From assembly GCA_009823505.1 (NCBI GenBank), contig VZQC01002907.1, positions 2,860,665 through 2,924,664 on the forward strand: a DNA stretch of 64,000 nt. Direction: 5' to 3'. The stretch is from Rhizomys pruinosus (taxonomy: Eukaryota; Chordata; Mammalia; Rodentia; Spalacidae). Both the position numbers and the translations under genes were made by a program. This document shows positions 1 to 10,982 of the stretch, piece by piece. A model generated the notes under the pieces. The model made no database searches. It was not told the origin of the DNA and saw only the letters and a program-made list of their open reading frames with translations. Each line of letters opens with the position of its first letter. Within the stretch, counting starts at the first letter, position 1.

Positions 1-1418
1 TGCCCATTAATTTTGCTTAAACAGATTAATTGCCTGGCCACTCGTTCTAGCTTGACTCCCGCTGCCCCCACCCTCATATTGGGCTAGGTGTTCACATTGT
101 TATTCATAGATCTTAGTTTTGAGGCTAACTTTAAAGAGCCTGCTTTTACTGAGGTTACATCCTGTGATTTGAACTTGTTTTCTGAACCTGTTGCATTCCG
201 GAAAAGGTGTGTGCAGTGAACTTTGGAATTATGTTTCTTCACTAACCTGAATTTTCTCCCACCCTTAGTAATTTGGGCCCCAAGCCTATTTAATAAAATG
301 CCATTAAAAACAAAACTACTTTCTTTGAGAAGTATATGTTGTGATAGGTGGTACTGTTACTGCATGCTGGCTGTCCTGCAAAGTACTTGTTTTCTTTCTC
401 AAAAAAAAAAAAAAAAATGTGTCATCACTATTCCAGAACTTCTAGGAGAAATGAGGATCAACCAAGTTATCTATAGAGAAGAATTTTAGTGCAGTGTCCC
501 TTTTGTATCAGCAGTTGCTGAGTACACTGAACTCAAATGTCCCAGATACTTTTAAATGGTCATTATCCCAGTTAAACCTTTTGGCTGCAGTTAGTTAGCC
601 CCTAAAGTAATTCCAATTTGTTAATTAATTTAATATATACATCTATAGCTCCAAAGATCTACAAATTTTTGAAGGGTACCGTCTGGTGTTTCAGATCAGA
701 GCAGTACCCGAAGCGATCCTAGAACCTTCCTAGCCTCCCTTCACGGCTTTCTCACATCCTAGAAATCCAGAGCCTTTGGCTTCTGACTGCAGAATTTTAT
801 ATTTATAAAAGCTCCATATCCAGCTGTGTTTGACCTAGATGGGGGTGCATGTGTCTCTTTCTCTTGAGCTAGAATACTGCATTTACTCTATGCTTAGCTC
901 ACTAGATATTACTAATGCCATAATGAAAGGGCCAGTCTCCATTTTATTTATCTGTTTTTCCTCTATGCCTAGTTAGGTCTACATGAGTAGTCCTCCTCTG
1001 AACTTGTCAATTTCAACCGCTCTGGCGTTGTCCCTGATACATTTTCATGTGCTCCAAAATCTTGCCTAATGGAGGAGAAAGACATTAAACTAGTCTTGGA
1101 TTCATTGCTGTTTTCTTCCAAGTAGGTGTTATAGCTTCCTTGAGAATTTTTATGACAACCTCTAATAACAGCAGTGGCAGCTAATAGTTATTCAGCACTC
1201 ACTGTGTAGCAGATATTGTGCAGAATATTTTATATGTCTTGTACTTAACAACACTCTCACAGGTAGTTTTTAATCTTCATTTTGCAGGTGTGCGAGCAAG
1301 CACAAGGTGCAGTAAGTGGCAATAGCTGCCTGTTTAGAATGAATTGTCAGTGTTTACAGTCTGACATAGGGAGCTAACTAATGGCTTCCTGTGCCTAAGT
1401 AAAGTACTCTGCTTCTAG
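1..1418 (+). other. Prkab1: Prkab1 intron (5' partial)
   Basis: No coding exon matching AMPK beta-1 residues 1-53 was found here, so this is intronic sequence upstream of the exon starting with APEKEEF. It ends in the acceptor ctgcttctag. The stretch holds a degraded MIR (about 1163-1330) and a short A15 run near 401. Nothing else was recognised. Confidence 0.85.
1163..1330 (+). repeat. MIR SINE remnant
   Basis: The order 'ctaatagttattcagcactcactgtg', 'cttaacaacactctcacaggtag' and 'cttcattttgcaggtg' follows the MIR consensus core on the plus strand. It is diverged, as expected for an ancient mammalian SINE. Confidence 0.6.
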
Positions 1419-1582
1419 GCTCCGGAGAAGGAGGAATTCCTGGCCTGGCAACATGATCTTGAAGTCAACGATAAAGCTCCCGCCCAAGCTCGACCAACCG
1501 TATTTCGATGGACAGGGGGTGGGAAGGAAGTTTACTTATCTGGGTCCTTCAACAATTGGAGTAAACTTCCCCTCACAAGAAG
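1419..1582 (+). CDS. Prkab1: Prkab1 exon, residues 54-108 (first half of the glycogen-binding module)
   Basis: Acceptor cttctag precedes 1419 and donor gtaatt follows 1582. The exon encodes APEKEEFLAWQHDLEVNDKA, then the module core FRWTGGGKEVYLSGSFNNW (W100 included) through LPLTR. It ends with AG, the first two bases of the Ser108 codon, which is completed by the next exon. Length is 164 bp. Confidence 0.97.
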
Positions 1583-4500
1583 GTAATTGCCTGGAAGTGT
1601 TCATATTTTGTTTTAGCCTGTGGATATGGTTTTTGCAAAAAGATCTCTGTAAGTGGGTAGCAAAAAAAATTTTTTTTTGTAAGATACAAAAAAAAGATAT
1701 TTTGTATGAAAAAATACTTTTGCTTAATAAGTTATAGAATATAACTTATACCCAAGAACTCACTGGGTTTAGACACATCTTTTTAAAGAAGAAAGCAACA
1801 TCTTTCTGTGGAGAATGTTTCTGTGCATGGTACTCCAGTACTCAGCTACACATTTCTTCTAGGAAAAAGAAGTCTTCCTAGTGCAGTAGAGACAGTTCTG
1901 GGCTGGGAGTCAGAGAAATGGACTTGAGGCCACATTGCCTGTACTAAACAGTCACTTCTGTGACCAGGTGACCTTCCAGGTTCTTTCTAACTTTGACTAT
2001 ATATTACTTTGGTTTGGAAGGTTACATGCTCTGTAGATATCATTTTGGAAAAGATATAGTAAGACACTTTATCGAGAACACTGGTGTGAACTGCTGCTTC
2101 AGATTGTCTTGTGAGGAAACATCTTCACTAGTGACCACTCTTGGTGGAATAAAGGGAGAAACCAGTGCCCTTCTGTGCCGAGGCTTACTTGTCAGGGGCA
2201 TGTCTGTTTAAAGGGCTAACAATGAAGAGGGAGGAACCACCAGGCCCACAGTCACAAGTCAGTTCAAGTCAGGCCAAGAAATGACCAGATGGAGGAGGCT
2301 TCAGGAATGCTTAGTAGTTACACATCCCATTACATCGATCCCTTCTGAGGTCCTAGGCAGGCTGACACAGGACATGAGGCTCGGTTTGTCTTTGTGGTCA
2401 TTTTCCTTGACAGCCAGGGCTGCCAGGTGTATTTTGCATGCACACTTGAAAAGCACAGGTGCCCACTTGTTGAGCTTCCAGTGTTAGGGTTATAGATTCC
2501 TGGTATCCGAGGGAAGTGAGTTTTCTGGAAACCTTGCCCTGCTGCTTCTCTTAGTTGAGATCATTATGGTAAACTGTGTAAATCGGTTGAACATGTTGGC
2601 TCTTCTGCAGCTGAACTCTTGGTTGTACATGGAACCATTTTTCCTTTTGTGGCTGTTTGGAGCACAGAGGGCAGTCCCTCAGCTGACATGTTCTGCCTTC
2701 TCTCTTCCTGCAGCCACAATAACTTTGTAGCCATCCTGGACCTGCCGGAAGGAGAGCATCAGTACAAGTTCTTTGTAGATGGTCAGTGGACACACGATCC
2801 TTCCGAGGTACTTTTCCTCCCACCTTCAGTCCTTGGGCACCTGCACAACCAACACCAATCACCTTCCCTTATGCTTTGCTACTAGGTCCTTTTCCCTGCT
2901 GGCAAAAAGGCCCTATGTGTGGCTCTGAGTTAGATAGCAACAGTTGTCAAACCATTGGCATACTTGACAAAGAGTTGACTAGCCAGACGATGAGAGCCTC
3001 TGGCCAGGAATTACAAGTCCTGTAAAGAAAACTTCCATAGACCTTCCAGGTTATGATTTCTGCCTGTCTGTCTCTTCCCAGCCAATAGTAACCAGCCAGC
3101 TTGGCACAGTTAACAACATCATTCAAGTGAAGAAAACTGACTTTGAAGTATTTGATGCTTTAATGGTGGATTCCCAAAAGTGCTCCGATGTGTCTGGTAT
3201 GAACAGTTATTTTATACCACATGTGTGCAGTCAGGGTCTGTGCAGCCTGGAAATTCTCTTGTTTATCTTGTCTCTCACTCTTGAGCAAAAGCAGCCAGGT
3301 GACGATTGTAGCTGTCTAGGCCACAATACTCAATTGTTAACTCTGTCAGCTCTGGTTTTTAAAGTATAATTCCGCAGAACGAGTTCTAGGCCAGCTGGGA
3401 CTAAAAGGGAGACCCCGTCTCAAAAAGACCAAAATAAATAAATAATAAAGTCTTAAAAAAATAAATAAATAAAGTATAATTCCTAAGAAGCATCGTCCTT
3501 TTCTTGCTGGGGGTTAAGCATCTCCACTTGGCTGTAGAAACAGAAGCAAAGCTTGACACTGTGCCAGGAGCAGACTGAAGAGGCCCAGCAGGGACAAGTT
3601 GGGTCAGTAGTGAACGAATGCTGGGGAAGCTGCCAGCTCATTTCCCACTCGTGGTGTCTGGAGAATTACAGGCTGACAGGTGATAAACAGACGCGTCGGT
3701 GACCTTGGCTGTCACTTGTGCAGTCCATTAGCACATTGTCAGACTCCGTGACCAGAGGAAAAAGTGGCTCCCTGAAGGAAACAGGCTGCATAGCACAACT
3801 CTTTTCTGGAAACCTGCTCAATACAGTCCTGGTTAACTTGCCTGTCTTCCAAGAGTCTTCTGATCACATCGTTCAGTGAATTGCTTTCCATCCAAACCCC
3901 ACAGGAAGAAACTACCTGGAAAAATGATAGAGACAATTCAGGAAAAAGGACATGTTGCGATCCAAGTGGCGATGCCAGTTGTTCTTGCCCTGCTTGTGTG
4001 AGGGACTGCTTCCTGGGTCCTGTGGGAGAGGGAAATGAGCCCTCAAGAGTGTGCCTGTCAGTCTGAGGAAGCAGATTTACTTCAGTTTACAGACTGATTT
4101 TTCCCTCATCACCTGGCTGGGCCTGGAGGTTCTGCCCCCAGGATCTCTTATTGTTACCAGGTCCAAAATCACAGTTGTAAATTGACCACAGTGGACTAGC
4201 TGTCAGGTCAAGTTGTTGAGCAGCAGTTAGAAATCCAAAAATAGTACTCTTTCATTGAGATAGCTAACTCATCCTTTAGATAACTGTTTATTCATTTTCA
4301 GATAGGTAAAATGTAGAACATAGAGGAAGTATTCAATTTAATGTTACACACCAAAGCTTTTAGTCAAATCTCTGCTATAGATCACCTGGAGACAGGAAGT
4401 ATGCCCCCTCACTGCTGATAAACCAACTTCAGGTTCTGTTCTTATATTTAGACACTCAAGTTTTCTTGCAGTATCATGTATTTACTGCTTAAGGTTCAGT

Positions 4501-7500
4501 TATGGGTCAGCTTTCTCTGCCCAGTGTTCTCAGTCTTCAGCTGGGGTATGGTTGGCGAATGTAAAGAAAACCTGGTCTAGGAAGTGATGTTGAGAAAATT
4601 GGCAGTCAGGGAACATCGAATGTGATCTGGAGCAGCTTGGGAATCAACTGACCAGAACCCATCGTGATGTTTAGATAATGGTTCAGTACCCTCCTGCCAG
4701 GCAGGAGATGTCACTAATTAAGGTGCTTCTGGTAAATGCGGTAGCTATACATCTAGAAGCCTCTTAATGTGTCTGTGTAGTAAAGAAACTGAAATTAGAA
4801 TTTGGGAAGATCCTAAAATTGGTAGGGTCAAAAAGCCTGTAGAAATTGGGTTTTTATTTATTTTTTAACTATGTAGTACCTAGTAAAACCTGTTCTATTC
4901 TGGATAGTGGTGCTCATAACTTGGACTGAGCTACATACTCCCTCCCCACTTCAAGCCTTGAACTTTGTGGTGTTTGCCAGCCTGGGATCCTTATTCTGCT
5001 GACAAAAGATTAGGCAGTTAGGAATGGCCCCCTTATTGGTCTGACACAGACTCCTAGCTTTGCCACAACTGTCTTTCACTGGGGCATCTCAGTTTACCAC
5101 TGACATTTATTCTGGGCATCCAAATCCCAAAGGTCTTTTTCATTTCCTCTGTTCTCATCTTTGGAGCATGAATGTCTTTCAAGAAAATGTAAATCTGTAC
5201 TAGGAAACAAGAACAAAGGAAGCTAGACAATGATGCCATAGCTTACATCAGACTACTTCTAGAACTCTGGTCTTCAGAGTGTCCTGTCACCATCTCCCAA
5301 CAGAGCTGTCCAGTTCTCCACCAGGACCCTACCATCAGGAACCGTACATCTCCAAACCAGAAGAGCGGTTTAAAGCACCACCCATTCTCCCTCCACACCT
5401 GCTCCAGGTCATCCTGAACAAGGACACAGGGATTTCTGTGAGTATTTCTGCCCAGAACAGCCAGCAAATAAGTGCAGTGTCACCCATGGGTGGTAACTGC
5501 CATGGTCCTCCTAGAGAAAGCTTCCAGAGCAGGTGTGGCTTCAGCCTAAGCTCCGTCCCATTTCAATTTTCATGAGAAAAAAATGTAACCACCCTTTCTT
5601 GGTCAGCTAGATGTGGGACTAAGTTGCTGTCAGGAACATCAGCCCTCCTGAATCAGAATTTGAGGTATCTAACTAACACACATGACCTCTGGAAAATTGG
5701 TGCATGGCATGCAAAAATGAAGTGTGGATCCAACTATTCCATGTGGCTCATTTTCTGTTGAACTTAATCGTCCCTTCTACCCAGGCCTGTTGGTAAGATA
5801 CTATCTTAGCTCATTTGCTGCTGCTAAAACAAAATACTTGAGATCGAGTCATTTATAAAGAACAGAAATTAATTTGGTGTAGGCCTGGCAGCTGGGAAGT
5901 CTACAAGCTTGGCACCTGCATCTGGGAAGAACATTTGTGCCACACTGGCCCATGGCGGAAGCTGGAAAGGCAAGCAAGGGCTGAACCTGCTTTTGTAACA
6001 GTCCCCTCAAGATGACTAGCCTATTGTCATTATACTTACATTAATTAGAGGATGGTACACTCTCCTGGGCTAATTAATCACCAGTTGGGACCCAGTCTAT
6101 CAGTGGAGATTAAGTTCCCAGGACGTGAACTCTGGAGGACACATTCAGATGAGCTGCTGAAGTGATCCTGGGGTCAGCATGTGCTCAGCAGTGGAGTGGA
6201 GTTCCCATGCTCTGCTGTATCCGGATGTGACTCTCCTTGCAGCACTCAATCCTGAACCATTAGGAGAGTCCGAATTCTTTGTTACTCCATCTCCACAAGA
6301 TTCACCTTTCTCAGGGCACTACATTCACCTCTGTGTTCCAACCACAGATGACATCTGAGTTGGTTATTGTATAATCCAGGAGAAGGGGCTAGTGGTCAGG
6401 ACCACTATGCCTCAGACCCCACTGCTGAACACATTTCCAGCCCTAAGTTGGCACCATCTCAAAAAGGCAGCAAGTGAACTGCAAAGACCTTAATCTGTCT
6501 TTTAAAAGTAGAATGAGTAGGAGACCTTGTCATCCCCCCGCAAAAAAAAAGTAGACTGAAACTGTCCCTTCACTCTCCTCTGACTAAAGTTCTAGGTTAG
6601 GGGACATTCGGTGCCTTCCTGAGCTAAGGTGGTACCCCCACCCTGCATATATCATATGGTTTTGTCTTTCTGTGTCTGGCTTATTTCACTTAATGTCTAC
6701 CATATTTATCCATTTTGTTACAAATGACAGGATTTGCTTGCCTTTTTAAGGTTGAACAGTATACCATTGTCTTCCCTTTTTTCCCTGTTGCTGTGATAAA
6801 ACACTTTGACAAAAGCAGTTAAGGGAGAAAGCGGTTCTTTGAGCTCACAGTTCCAGGTTCTAGTCCATATCAGGGAAGACACAGCAGCAGGAGCTTGAGG
6901 GAGCTGGCCACATGGCATCCAAGATTAGGAACAGAGGGCAGTGCTGAACGCATGCCGTCTCCCTAGCTCCCTTTCTCCATTTTCACTAAGTGAGAAGAGT
7001 AGATTTGAAGTGTTTTAACCACCAAAAAATGATCAGTATAGCAGTCCATATGTTAATGTATCAGTGTAGCCATATTCCAAGACACTATGTTGCATACAAT
7101 AAGGTTTTTAATCTTCATTTTAAAATTTATTTATTTATTTATTTATTTATGGTCTTTTTGAGACAGGGTCTCCCTGTAGCCACAGCTGACCTGGAACTCG
7201 AAGAGGGAGAGATCTGCCTGCCTTTGCCTCCCAAGTGCTAAGATTAAAGGCGAGCCACCACCACGCCTGACCTAAAAAGATTAATTTTTTTTTTTTTAAG
7301 AACCTCCTAAGGCCAGTGAAGGCCAGCTCTTTGCTTTCTCTCACCAGCTGCCCTGTCCAGCCTCCTCAGCAGGTCTCACTGGGAATTGGTGACAGTTGTC
7401 AGCCTCTGAGATGCTGCTCCTAGAGTGAGGACAGGTATGGTACTGGAAGGTTCCTGGCCAATGTTGGCAAAGCTAGACCTGGGTCCTGGCTTTCTAGCCA

Positions 7501-9192
7501 GTCCATCCACATCTCTCTTCTGACAAAATAAACATATGCATTGCAGGATTACAACCTATTCTGTCCCCCAGGAGACTTTCTCAAACCCAAATTTAGCCAT
7601 TGCAGAACTTGTTAAGATGTAGTTTCTGCCAGGCGTGGTGGTGCACACCTGTAATCCAGCACTCAGGAGACAAAGGCAGACAGATCTCTAAGTTCAAAGC
7701 CAGCCTCATCTACATAGTGAGACCCCATCTCAAAAAAGGAATAAAGCATCCTCTCACGCTCTGAGACCACCACTTAAAAGTCCTCAAGGTGGCCATGCAA
7801 GCTGTGGTGGAGGCCATCAAGCCTTCTCATGCGGAAAGATCTGCTTACACCTCCTCTGAGGGCTCGGCTTCACCCCATCTCTTCTGGGCCCTGGGAGGCC
7901 CTCAGGCAGCCAGAAGATCTTGAGGCAGTTCAGGCCTAGGATTCCCAGAGTGTTGAGTGACGTGAACATACTCTTCCCTTAAAATAGGGACCATGAGGCA
8001 GAAGCCCACCAAGGAAATTAGAACCATAGATTGTCTTCCCCCATTTTTTTTTAAATTTTATTTATTTCTGTATGTGTATCAATGTACTGTTTGCATGTAG
8101 GTTTGTGCACCCGTGTCGTGCAATGCCGCGGAGGTCAGAAGAGGGTGTCGGATTCCCCTGGAACTGGAGTTCTCCTGGAATTGGAGTTTCAGACGGTTGT
8201 CGCCGCCTTGTGGGTGCTGGGGATCGAACCCGGGTCTTCTGTAAGAGCGGTCGGCGCTCTTAACCGCTAGGCCATCTCTCCAGCCCCATTTTTGAATTAG
8301 CATTTATAAAAGTTGGGAATGTACAATGGAAAAGAATCAAGATTTTTTGGCTTCAAAAAAAGTAGAAAGGCAAGGAGGTGGCTCTAAGCACCAGGCCAGG
8401 TATGTTCTTCTGGAGTCTGCAGTTCACTCAGTTCATTTTCTGGCCTTAGAGACCAGACTTGAAAATCCAGTTCTCAGGAGCATTTAGTATAGAGCCTATT
8501 ATCTTCCATTCTCTGAAAATGGTTTGAGTGGGAGCTTGGATCTTCCTGCCTCTTCTCTATGAGGATGGGACTGTGCCCCTCTTTAAAGATCAGGGTAAAA
8601 ACTTCAGCCATACTAATGTGTTCAGCTAGCATGAGAGACACAACTCTCACCTCATCTGTTATCTTATGGACAGGCCTTCTACTGCCCAGTTTAGGAAGAA
8701 AGGTCAACATGGGACCCTGTCTCCTCTCCTTGGTTACACTATGCCGTTAAGTGGGTGAATCGTCTTGATTTCTAAATCTTAAATGCTCACATATCCCTTT
8801 ATTCCCTCACAGTGTGATCCAGCGCTGCTCCCTGAGCCCAATCATGTCATGCTGAACCATCTTTATGCACTTTCTATCAAGGTAATAGCCTGCCTACCCT
8901 TATAGCAGTTTCTCAACATGTGCTGTGAGAGCCTCTAGTGCCAGGATTGCCTGGAAGTGCTGACTTACAGAGCAGCTTTCAAGGCTGGACAGATTCTGTC
9001 TGGCTCAGGCTCTTAAGGTGGGCCCAGGAGTTTCTTTTCCTTAAGCCCCATGCTGAGACTCATGTTCTCTAAACCAAGCCCTTCACTCAGTCCTGCCTTT
9101 GGTCATTTCCTTAGGATGGAGTAATGGTGCTCAGTGCAACCCACCGGTATAAGAAGAAGTATGTCACCACCTTGCTGTACAAGCCCATATGA
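1419..9192 (+). CDS. Prkab1: Prkab1, AMP-activated protein kinase beta-1 subunit, residues 54-270 (six exons, 5' partial)
   Basis: Coding segments 1419-1582, 2714-2807, 3082-3196, 5304-5437, 8813-8881 and 9115-9192 join in frame into 217 codons plus TGA, matching residues 54-270 of the 270-residue AMPK beta-1. The protein is the scaffold of the alpha-beta-gamma AMPK heterotrimer, the cytosolic/nuclear energy sensor. Exons 1-3 here carry the family-48 carbohydrate-binding module, with the glycogen-contacting W100, K126 and W133 present. S108, the phosphosite of the drug/metabolite pocket, is also present. The last three exons form the alpha/gamma-binding C-terminal domain ending YKKKYVTTLLYKPI. 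Every junction is GT-AG and all phases agree. The exon(s) for the myristoylated N-terminus (residues 1-53) are not in the window. Beta-2 is excluded by the residue-level match. Downstream neighbour Cit is convergent. Confidence 0.97.
1583..2713 (+). other. Prkab1: Prkab1 intron
   Basis: This intron runs between gtaatt and tcctgcag. It contains AT-rich runs near 1660-1735 and a weak MIR-like patch around 1888-1985 ('gtgaccaggtgacctt'). No gene is visible, and the small ORFs have no support. Confidence 0.9.
2714..2807 (+). CDS. Prkab1: Prkab1 exon, residues 108-139
   Basis: The exon lies between tcctgcag and gtactt. Its first base completes Ser108. The sequence HNNFVAILDLPEGEHQYKFF then VDGQWTHDPSE carries K126 and W133, which stack on glycogen glucose rings in the beta carbohydrate-binding module. 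Confidence 0.97.
3082..3196 (+). CDS. Prkab1: Prkab1 exon, residues 140-178
   Basis: The exon lies between cttcccag and gtatga. It encodes PIVTSQLGTVNNIIQVKKTD followed by FEVFDALMVDSQKCSDVS, which closes the carbohydrate-binding module and starts the linker. It ends with the first base of a Glu codon. Length is 115 bp. Confidence 0.97.
3197..5303 (+). other. Prkab1: Prkab1 intron, 2.1 kb
   Basis: Apart from a truncated B1 at 3374-3470, this intron holds no feature I can identify. The predicted small proteins on both strands lack splice context or similarity. Confidence 0.9.
3374..3470 (+). repeat. 5'-truncated B1 SINE with TSD
   Basis: The 3' half of a B1 ('ggccagctgggactaaaaggg' through 'gtctcaaaaagacc') has an AAATA-rich tail. 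The direct repeat aaagtataattcc occurs at 3361-3373 and 3471-3483, marking an L1-mediated insertion. Confidence 0.85.
5304..5437 (+). CDS. Prkab1: Prkab1 exon, residues 178-222
   Basis: The exon lies between cccaacag and gtgagt and encodes ELSSSPPGPYHQEPYISKPE, ERFKAPPILPPHLLQVILNK and DTGIS. It holds the linker and the start of the alpha/gamma-interacting C-terminal domain. ISKPEERFK appears as VCKPEERFR in the human protein as I recall it, a mild substitution. Confidence 0.97.
5803..6150 (-). repeat. Ancient MaLR-type LTR fragment, antisense
   Basis: Read on the minus strand the segment has the MST/THE-type 3' signature: 'ttctttataaatgact', then 'gtattttgttttagcagcag', then 'ctaagatag'. 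It is diverged, with no paired LTR seen nearby. The exact subfamily needs a repeat-library comparison. Confidence 0.5.
6660..6765 (-). repeat. Ancient L1 (ORF2 3' region) fragment, antisense
   Basis: The words 'ggcttatttcacttaatgtc', 'catatttatccattttgtta' and 'aaatgacaggatttgcttgc' follow the antisense strand of the L1 ORF2 end, which is common in old mammalian L1 copies. Confidence 0.6.
6776..6960 (+). repeat. Rodent interspersed repeat, class not assigned
   Basis: The segment reads 'ccctgttgctgtgataaaac', 'aagggagaaagcggttcttt', 'agctcacagttccagg'. I recognise this arrangement as a repeated rodent sequence but cannot name the family. A related stretch lies near 42617. Confidence 0.4.
7151..7272 (-). 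repeat. B1 SINE, antisense
   Basis: This is a reverse-complement B1 preceded by a (TTTA)n run from its A-rich tail: 'ggtctttttgagacagggtc' through 'ggcgagccaccaccacgcct'. The central part is shortened. Confidence 0.85.
7628..7738 (+). repeat. B1 SINE
   Basis: Forward B1: 'gccaggcgtggtggtgcaca' through 'gagaccccatctcaaaaaag', with an internal deletion. Confidence 0.85.
8042..8287 (-). repeat. B2/B3 SINE, antisense, nearly full length
   Basis: On the minus strand it starts 'ggggctggagagatggccta' with the tRNA-derived A and B boxes (ggttcgatcc-type B box). It runs through 'cctcttctgacctccgcggc' to an A-rich tail. The small proteins read from it (CRGGQKRVSDSPGTG-type) recur at each copy and are not genes. 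Confidence 0.92.
8813..8881 (+). CDS. Prkab1: Prkab1 exon, residues 223-245
   Basis: The 69-bp exon lies between cctcacag and gtaata. It encodes CDPALLPEPNHVMLNHLYAL then SIK, part of the beta C-terminal domain that packs against the alpha and gamma subunits. Confidence 0.97.
9115..9192 (+). CDS. Prkab1: Prkab1 last coding exon, residues 246-270 and stop
   Basis: The exon follows tttccttag and encodes DGVMVLSATHRYKKKYVTTL then LYKPI and TGA at 9190-9192. This C-terminal strand inserts into the AMPK gamma/alpha interface. The same exon continues as 3'UTR. Confidence 0.98.
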   Translation, partial: DGVMVLSATHRYKKKYVTTLLYKPI

Positions 9193-10395
9193 AGAGCTAG
9201 GATCCAGCAGTGGGCTACAAGGACAGCTGCCCCTGCTGGACTTCCCGCATGCATGCTTCCTCTAGAGGAATGGACTATACATTTCTCATTTCACAGTAAG
9301 ACATTTCATCCCTGCCCAAATCCTACTTGAAGGTTTGTCCAGGCAGACTCTCCAGAAGAACTTGAATCCGTAAGTTCAGGAAAGATGTAAGGGAAAGCTG
9401 AGACTCTGCAGCTCTGGAACCACAGTGTGTGAGGACCCCTCTCAGCTGGCCAGGGACATTCTTAAGCCAAACCTGAATGTTAGCACTTACTAGTAAAAAT
9501 GGGAAGCAGGAACTGAAGCCACGCAAAATTTCTCATCTGCATCTCCAAGGTCACTGGCCTGGCCCTACTGAAGCCTCACTGTGGAACTACGTACTATTCA
9601 ATCTTGCCAGTCCTTCCAAATCAAAGCAATAGATACCTCCCCTTCTTTGCTTCAGGGAGGTGCAATTTCTATGGAAATTAAAAGCTGTCTGATTTCCAGA
9701 TGAAGCTTTGCAACCATTTCCAACACTGTGCACTAAGTACTTTTTTTAAGAACCAGAGATGGCTGGCTGTCCAGCCCTAAGGCACTAAGTCACCAGACCT
9801 AGACTAGAGATCAAGTGACTATGCTCAGCAATAATTGTTCTCACAACAGACTTCAGAACCCACTGCCATATTCTCCATTAAGCTGGATGATCCTGAAGAC
9901 TGACCACCATTTGCTGGAAGGTTGTCTGCTCCTTATTTCCATTGTAATGGGGTGTCAGTTACAACAGCTTTGCAGCAGCTCCCATTCTTTCAGTTCCAAC
10001 GTGTGCTACTCAGCTGGGGATCTGTGCCCCAGTGAGCAAAGAATGTTGTAGCAGTTGCTGTTGCTTGTTCTGAAAGGAACTCGGAACCTGAGAGCAGCCT
10101 GCTGGATTCCATCCAGGTGTCCTTGGATCAGCACAGGTGCAGGCCTCTTTACACTCAGCTTGATTTCCATGGTGATACCACAGATGTGCCTGTTGGTACA
10201 GGCTTCCGTCACCTAGTCAGTGTAAGTTACCGTATACCCCTTGTTCTTGCTAGAGAGGCAGAAGCAAGCTCACTGGTGTCCAGTATTTATTTGGTAAGCT
10301 TGAGTTTGGGTACATTGTTTTTGTTACTATTTTCAAAACAACAAATTGCTGTCACCTTGATGTGTAAGTTTCAATAAAGCTTTGTAAGAATAACT
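9193..10395 (+). other. Prkab1: Prkab1 3'UTR
   Basis: This is continuous non-coding sequence from the stop to a polyadenylation signal. No SINE interrupts it, unlike all surrounding non-coding DNA, which fits purifying selection on a UTR. The exact cleavage base is inferred to lie about 15-20 nt after the signal. Confidence 0.85.
10373..10378 (+). terminator. Prkab1: Prkab1 polyadenylation signal AATAAA
   Basis: Canonical AATAAA is followed within 30-50 nt by a GT-rich stretch ('gttctgtttctattcagttg'), the expected downstream element. No earlier AATAAA was seen between the stop and here. Confidence 0.85.
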
Positions 10396-10677
10396 GCATG
10401 TGAAGGAAGTTCTGTTTCTATTCAGTTGTTTGCAGAAGCAATTAATTGAGTTGGAGCTATTCTCTGTCCTTCCTCTCCAGAATGTGGAAGGTTTCAGGTC
10501 TTATCTTGGACATCAGGCAACATTGCCAATAAACTTAGCAGAAAAGGGACGTTCTTGGTCTCCTGGTCCATGGAAGCAGAAAGTAGCCAGGAAAGTGCTT
10601 TAGGCTGGTAATTACATCACCCTCAAAACACAGTGGGACTAGGAATGAGAAAACCATCCTCGTATTGGGTAAGTTTT

Positions 10678-10802
10678 AGCTGGGCATGGTAGTATACACC
10701 TTTAATCCCAGACAGGTGGATCTCTGTGAGTTCAATGCCAGCCTGGTCCACAGAGTGAGCTACAAGTCGGCTGGGACTAAAGGGAGACCCCGTCTCAAAA
10801 AA
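10678..10802 (+). repeat. B1 SINE
   Basis: Forward B1 'agctgggcatggtagtatac' through 'agaccccgtctcaaaaaa'. The block between 'atccca' and 'gacaggtgg' is deleted. Confidence 0.85.
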
Positions 10803-10837
10803 GTATTTAAAGCACCGCTCAAAAAAAAAGAAAGATG

Positions 10838-10982
10838 GCCGGGCATGGTGGTGTGCACGCCTTTAATCCTAGCACTTGGAAGGCAGAGGCAGGCGGATCT
10901 TCATGAGTTCAAGGCCAGCCTGGTCTACAGAGTGAGTTCCAGGACATCTGAGGCTATAGGGAGACCCTGTCTCGAAAAGACC
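10838..10982 (+). repeat. B1 SINE, full length
   Basis: Forward B1 'ggccgggcatggtggtgtgc' through 'ccctgtctcgaaaagacc' with an A-rich tail. It lies only 36 bp after the preceding B1 in the same orientation. Confidence 0.9.

Larger units (their letters stand above)
5438..8812 (+). other. Prkab1: Prkab1 intron, 3.4 kb
   Basis: The intron holds an antisense MaLR-like LTR fragment (5803-6150), an antisense L1 fragment (6660-6765), an unclassified rodent repeat (6776-6960), a B1 pair (7151-7272 and 7628-7738) and a B2 (8042-8287). No coding sequence was recognised. Confidence 0.85.

Noticed and set aside
1..1418. Search for the Prkab1 exon(s) encoding residues 1-53
   Set aside because: No matching codons with splice signals were found, so these exons are taken to lie upstream of the window.
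8072..8303. Recurrent small proteins with CRGGQKRVSDSPGTG-like sequence (also near 12688, 18144, 46753, 47861, 52771)
   Set aside because: Each is the same B2/B3 SINE translated. Repetition reflects SINE copy number, not a gene family.
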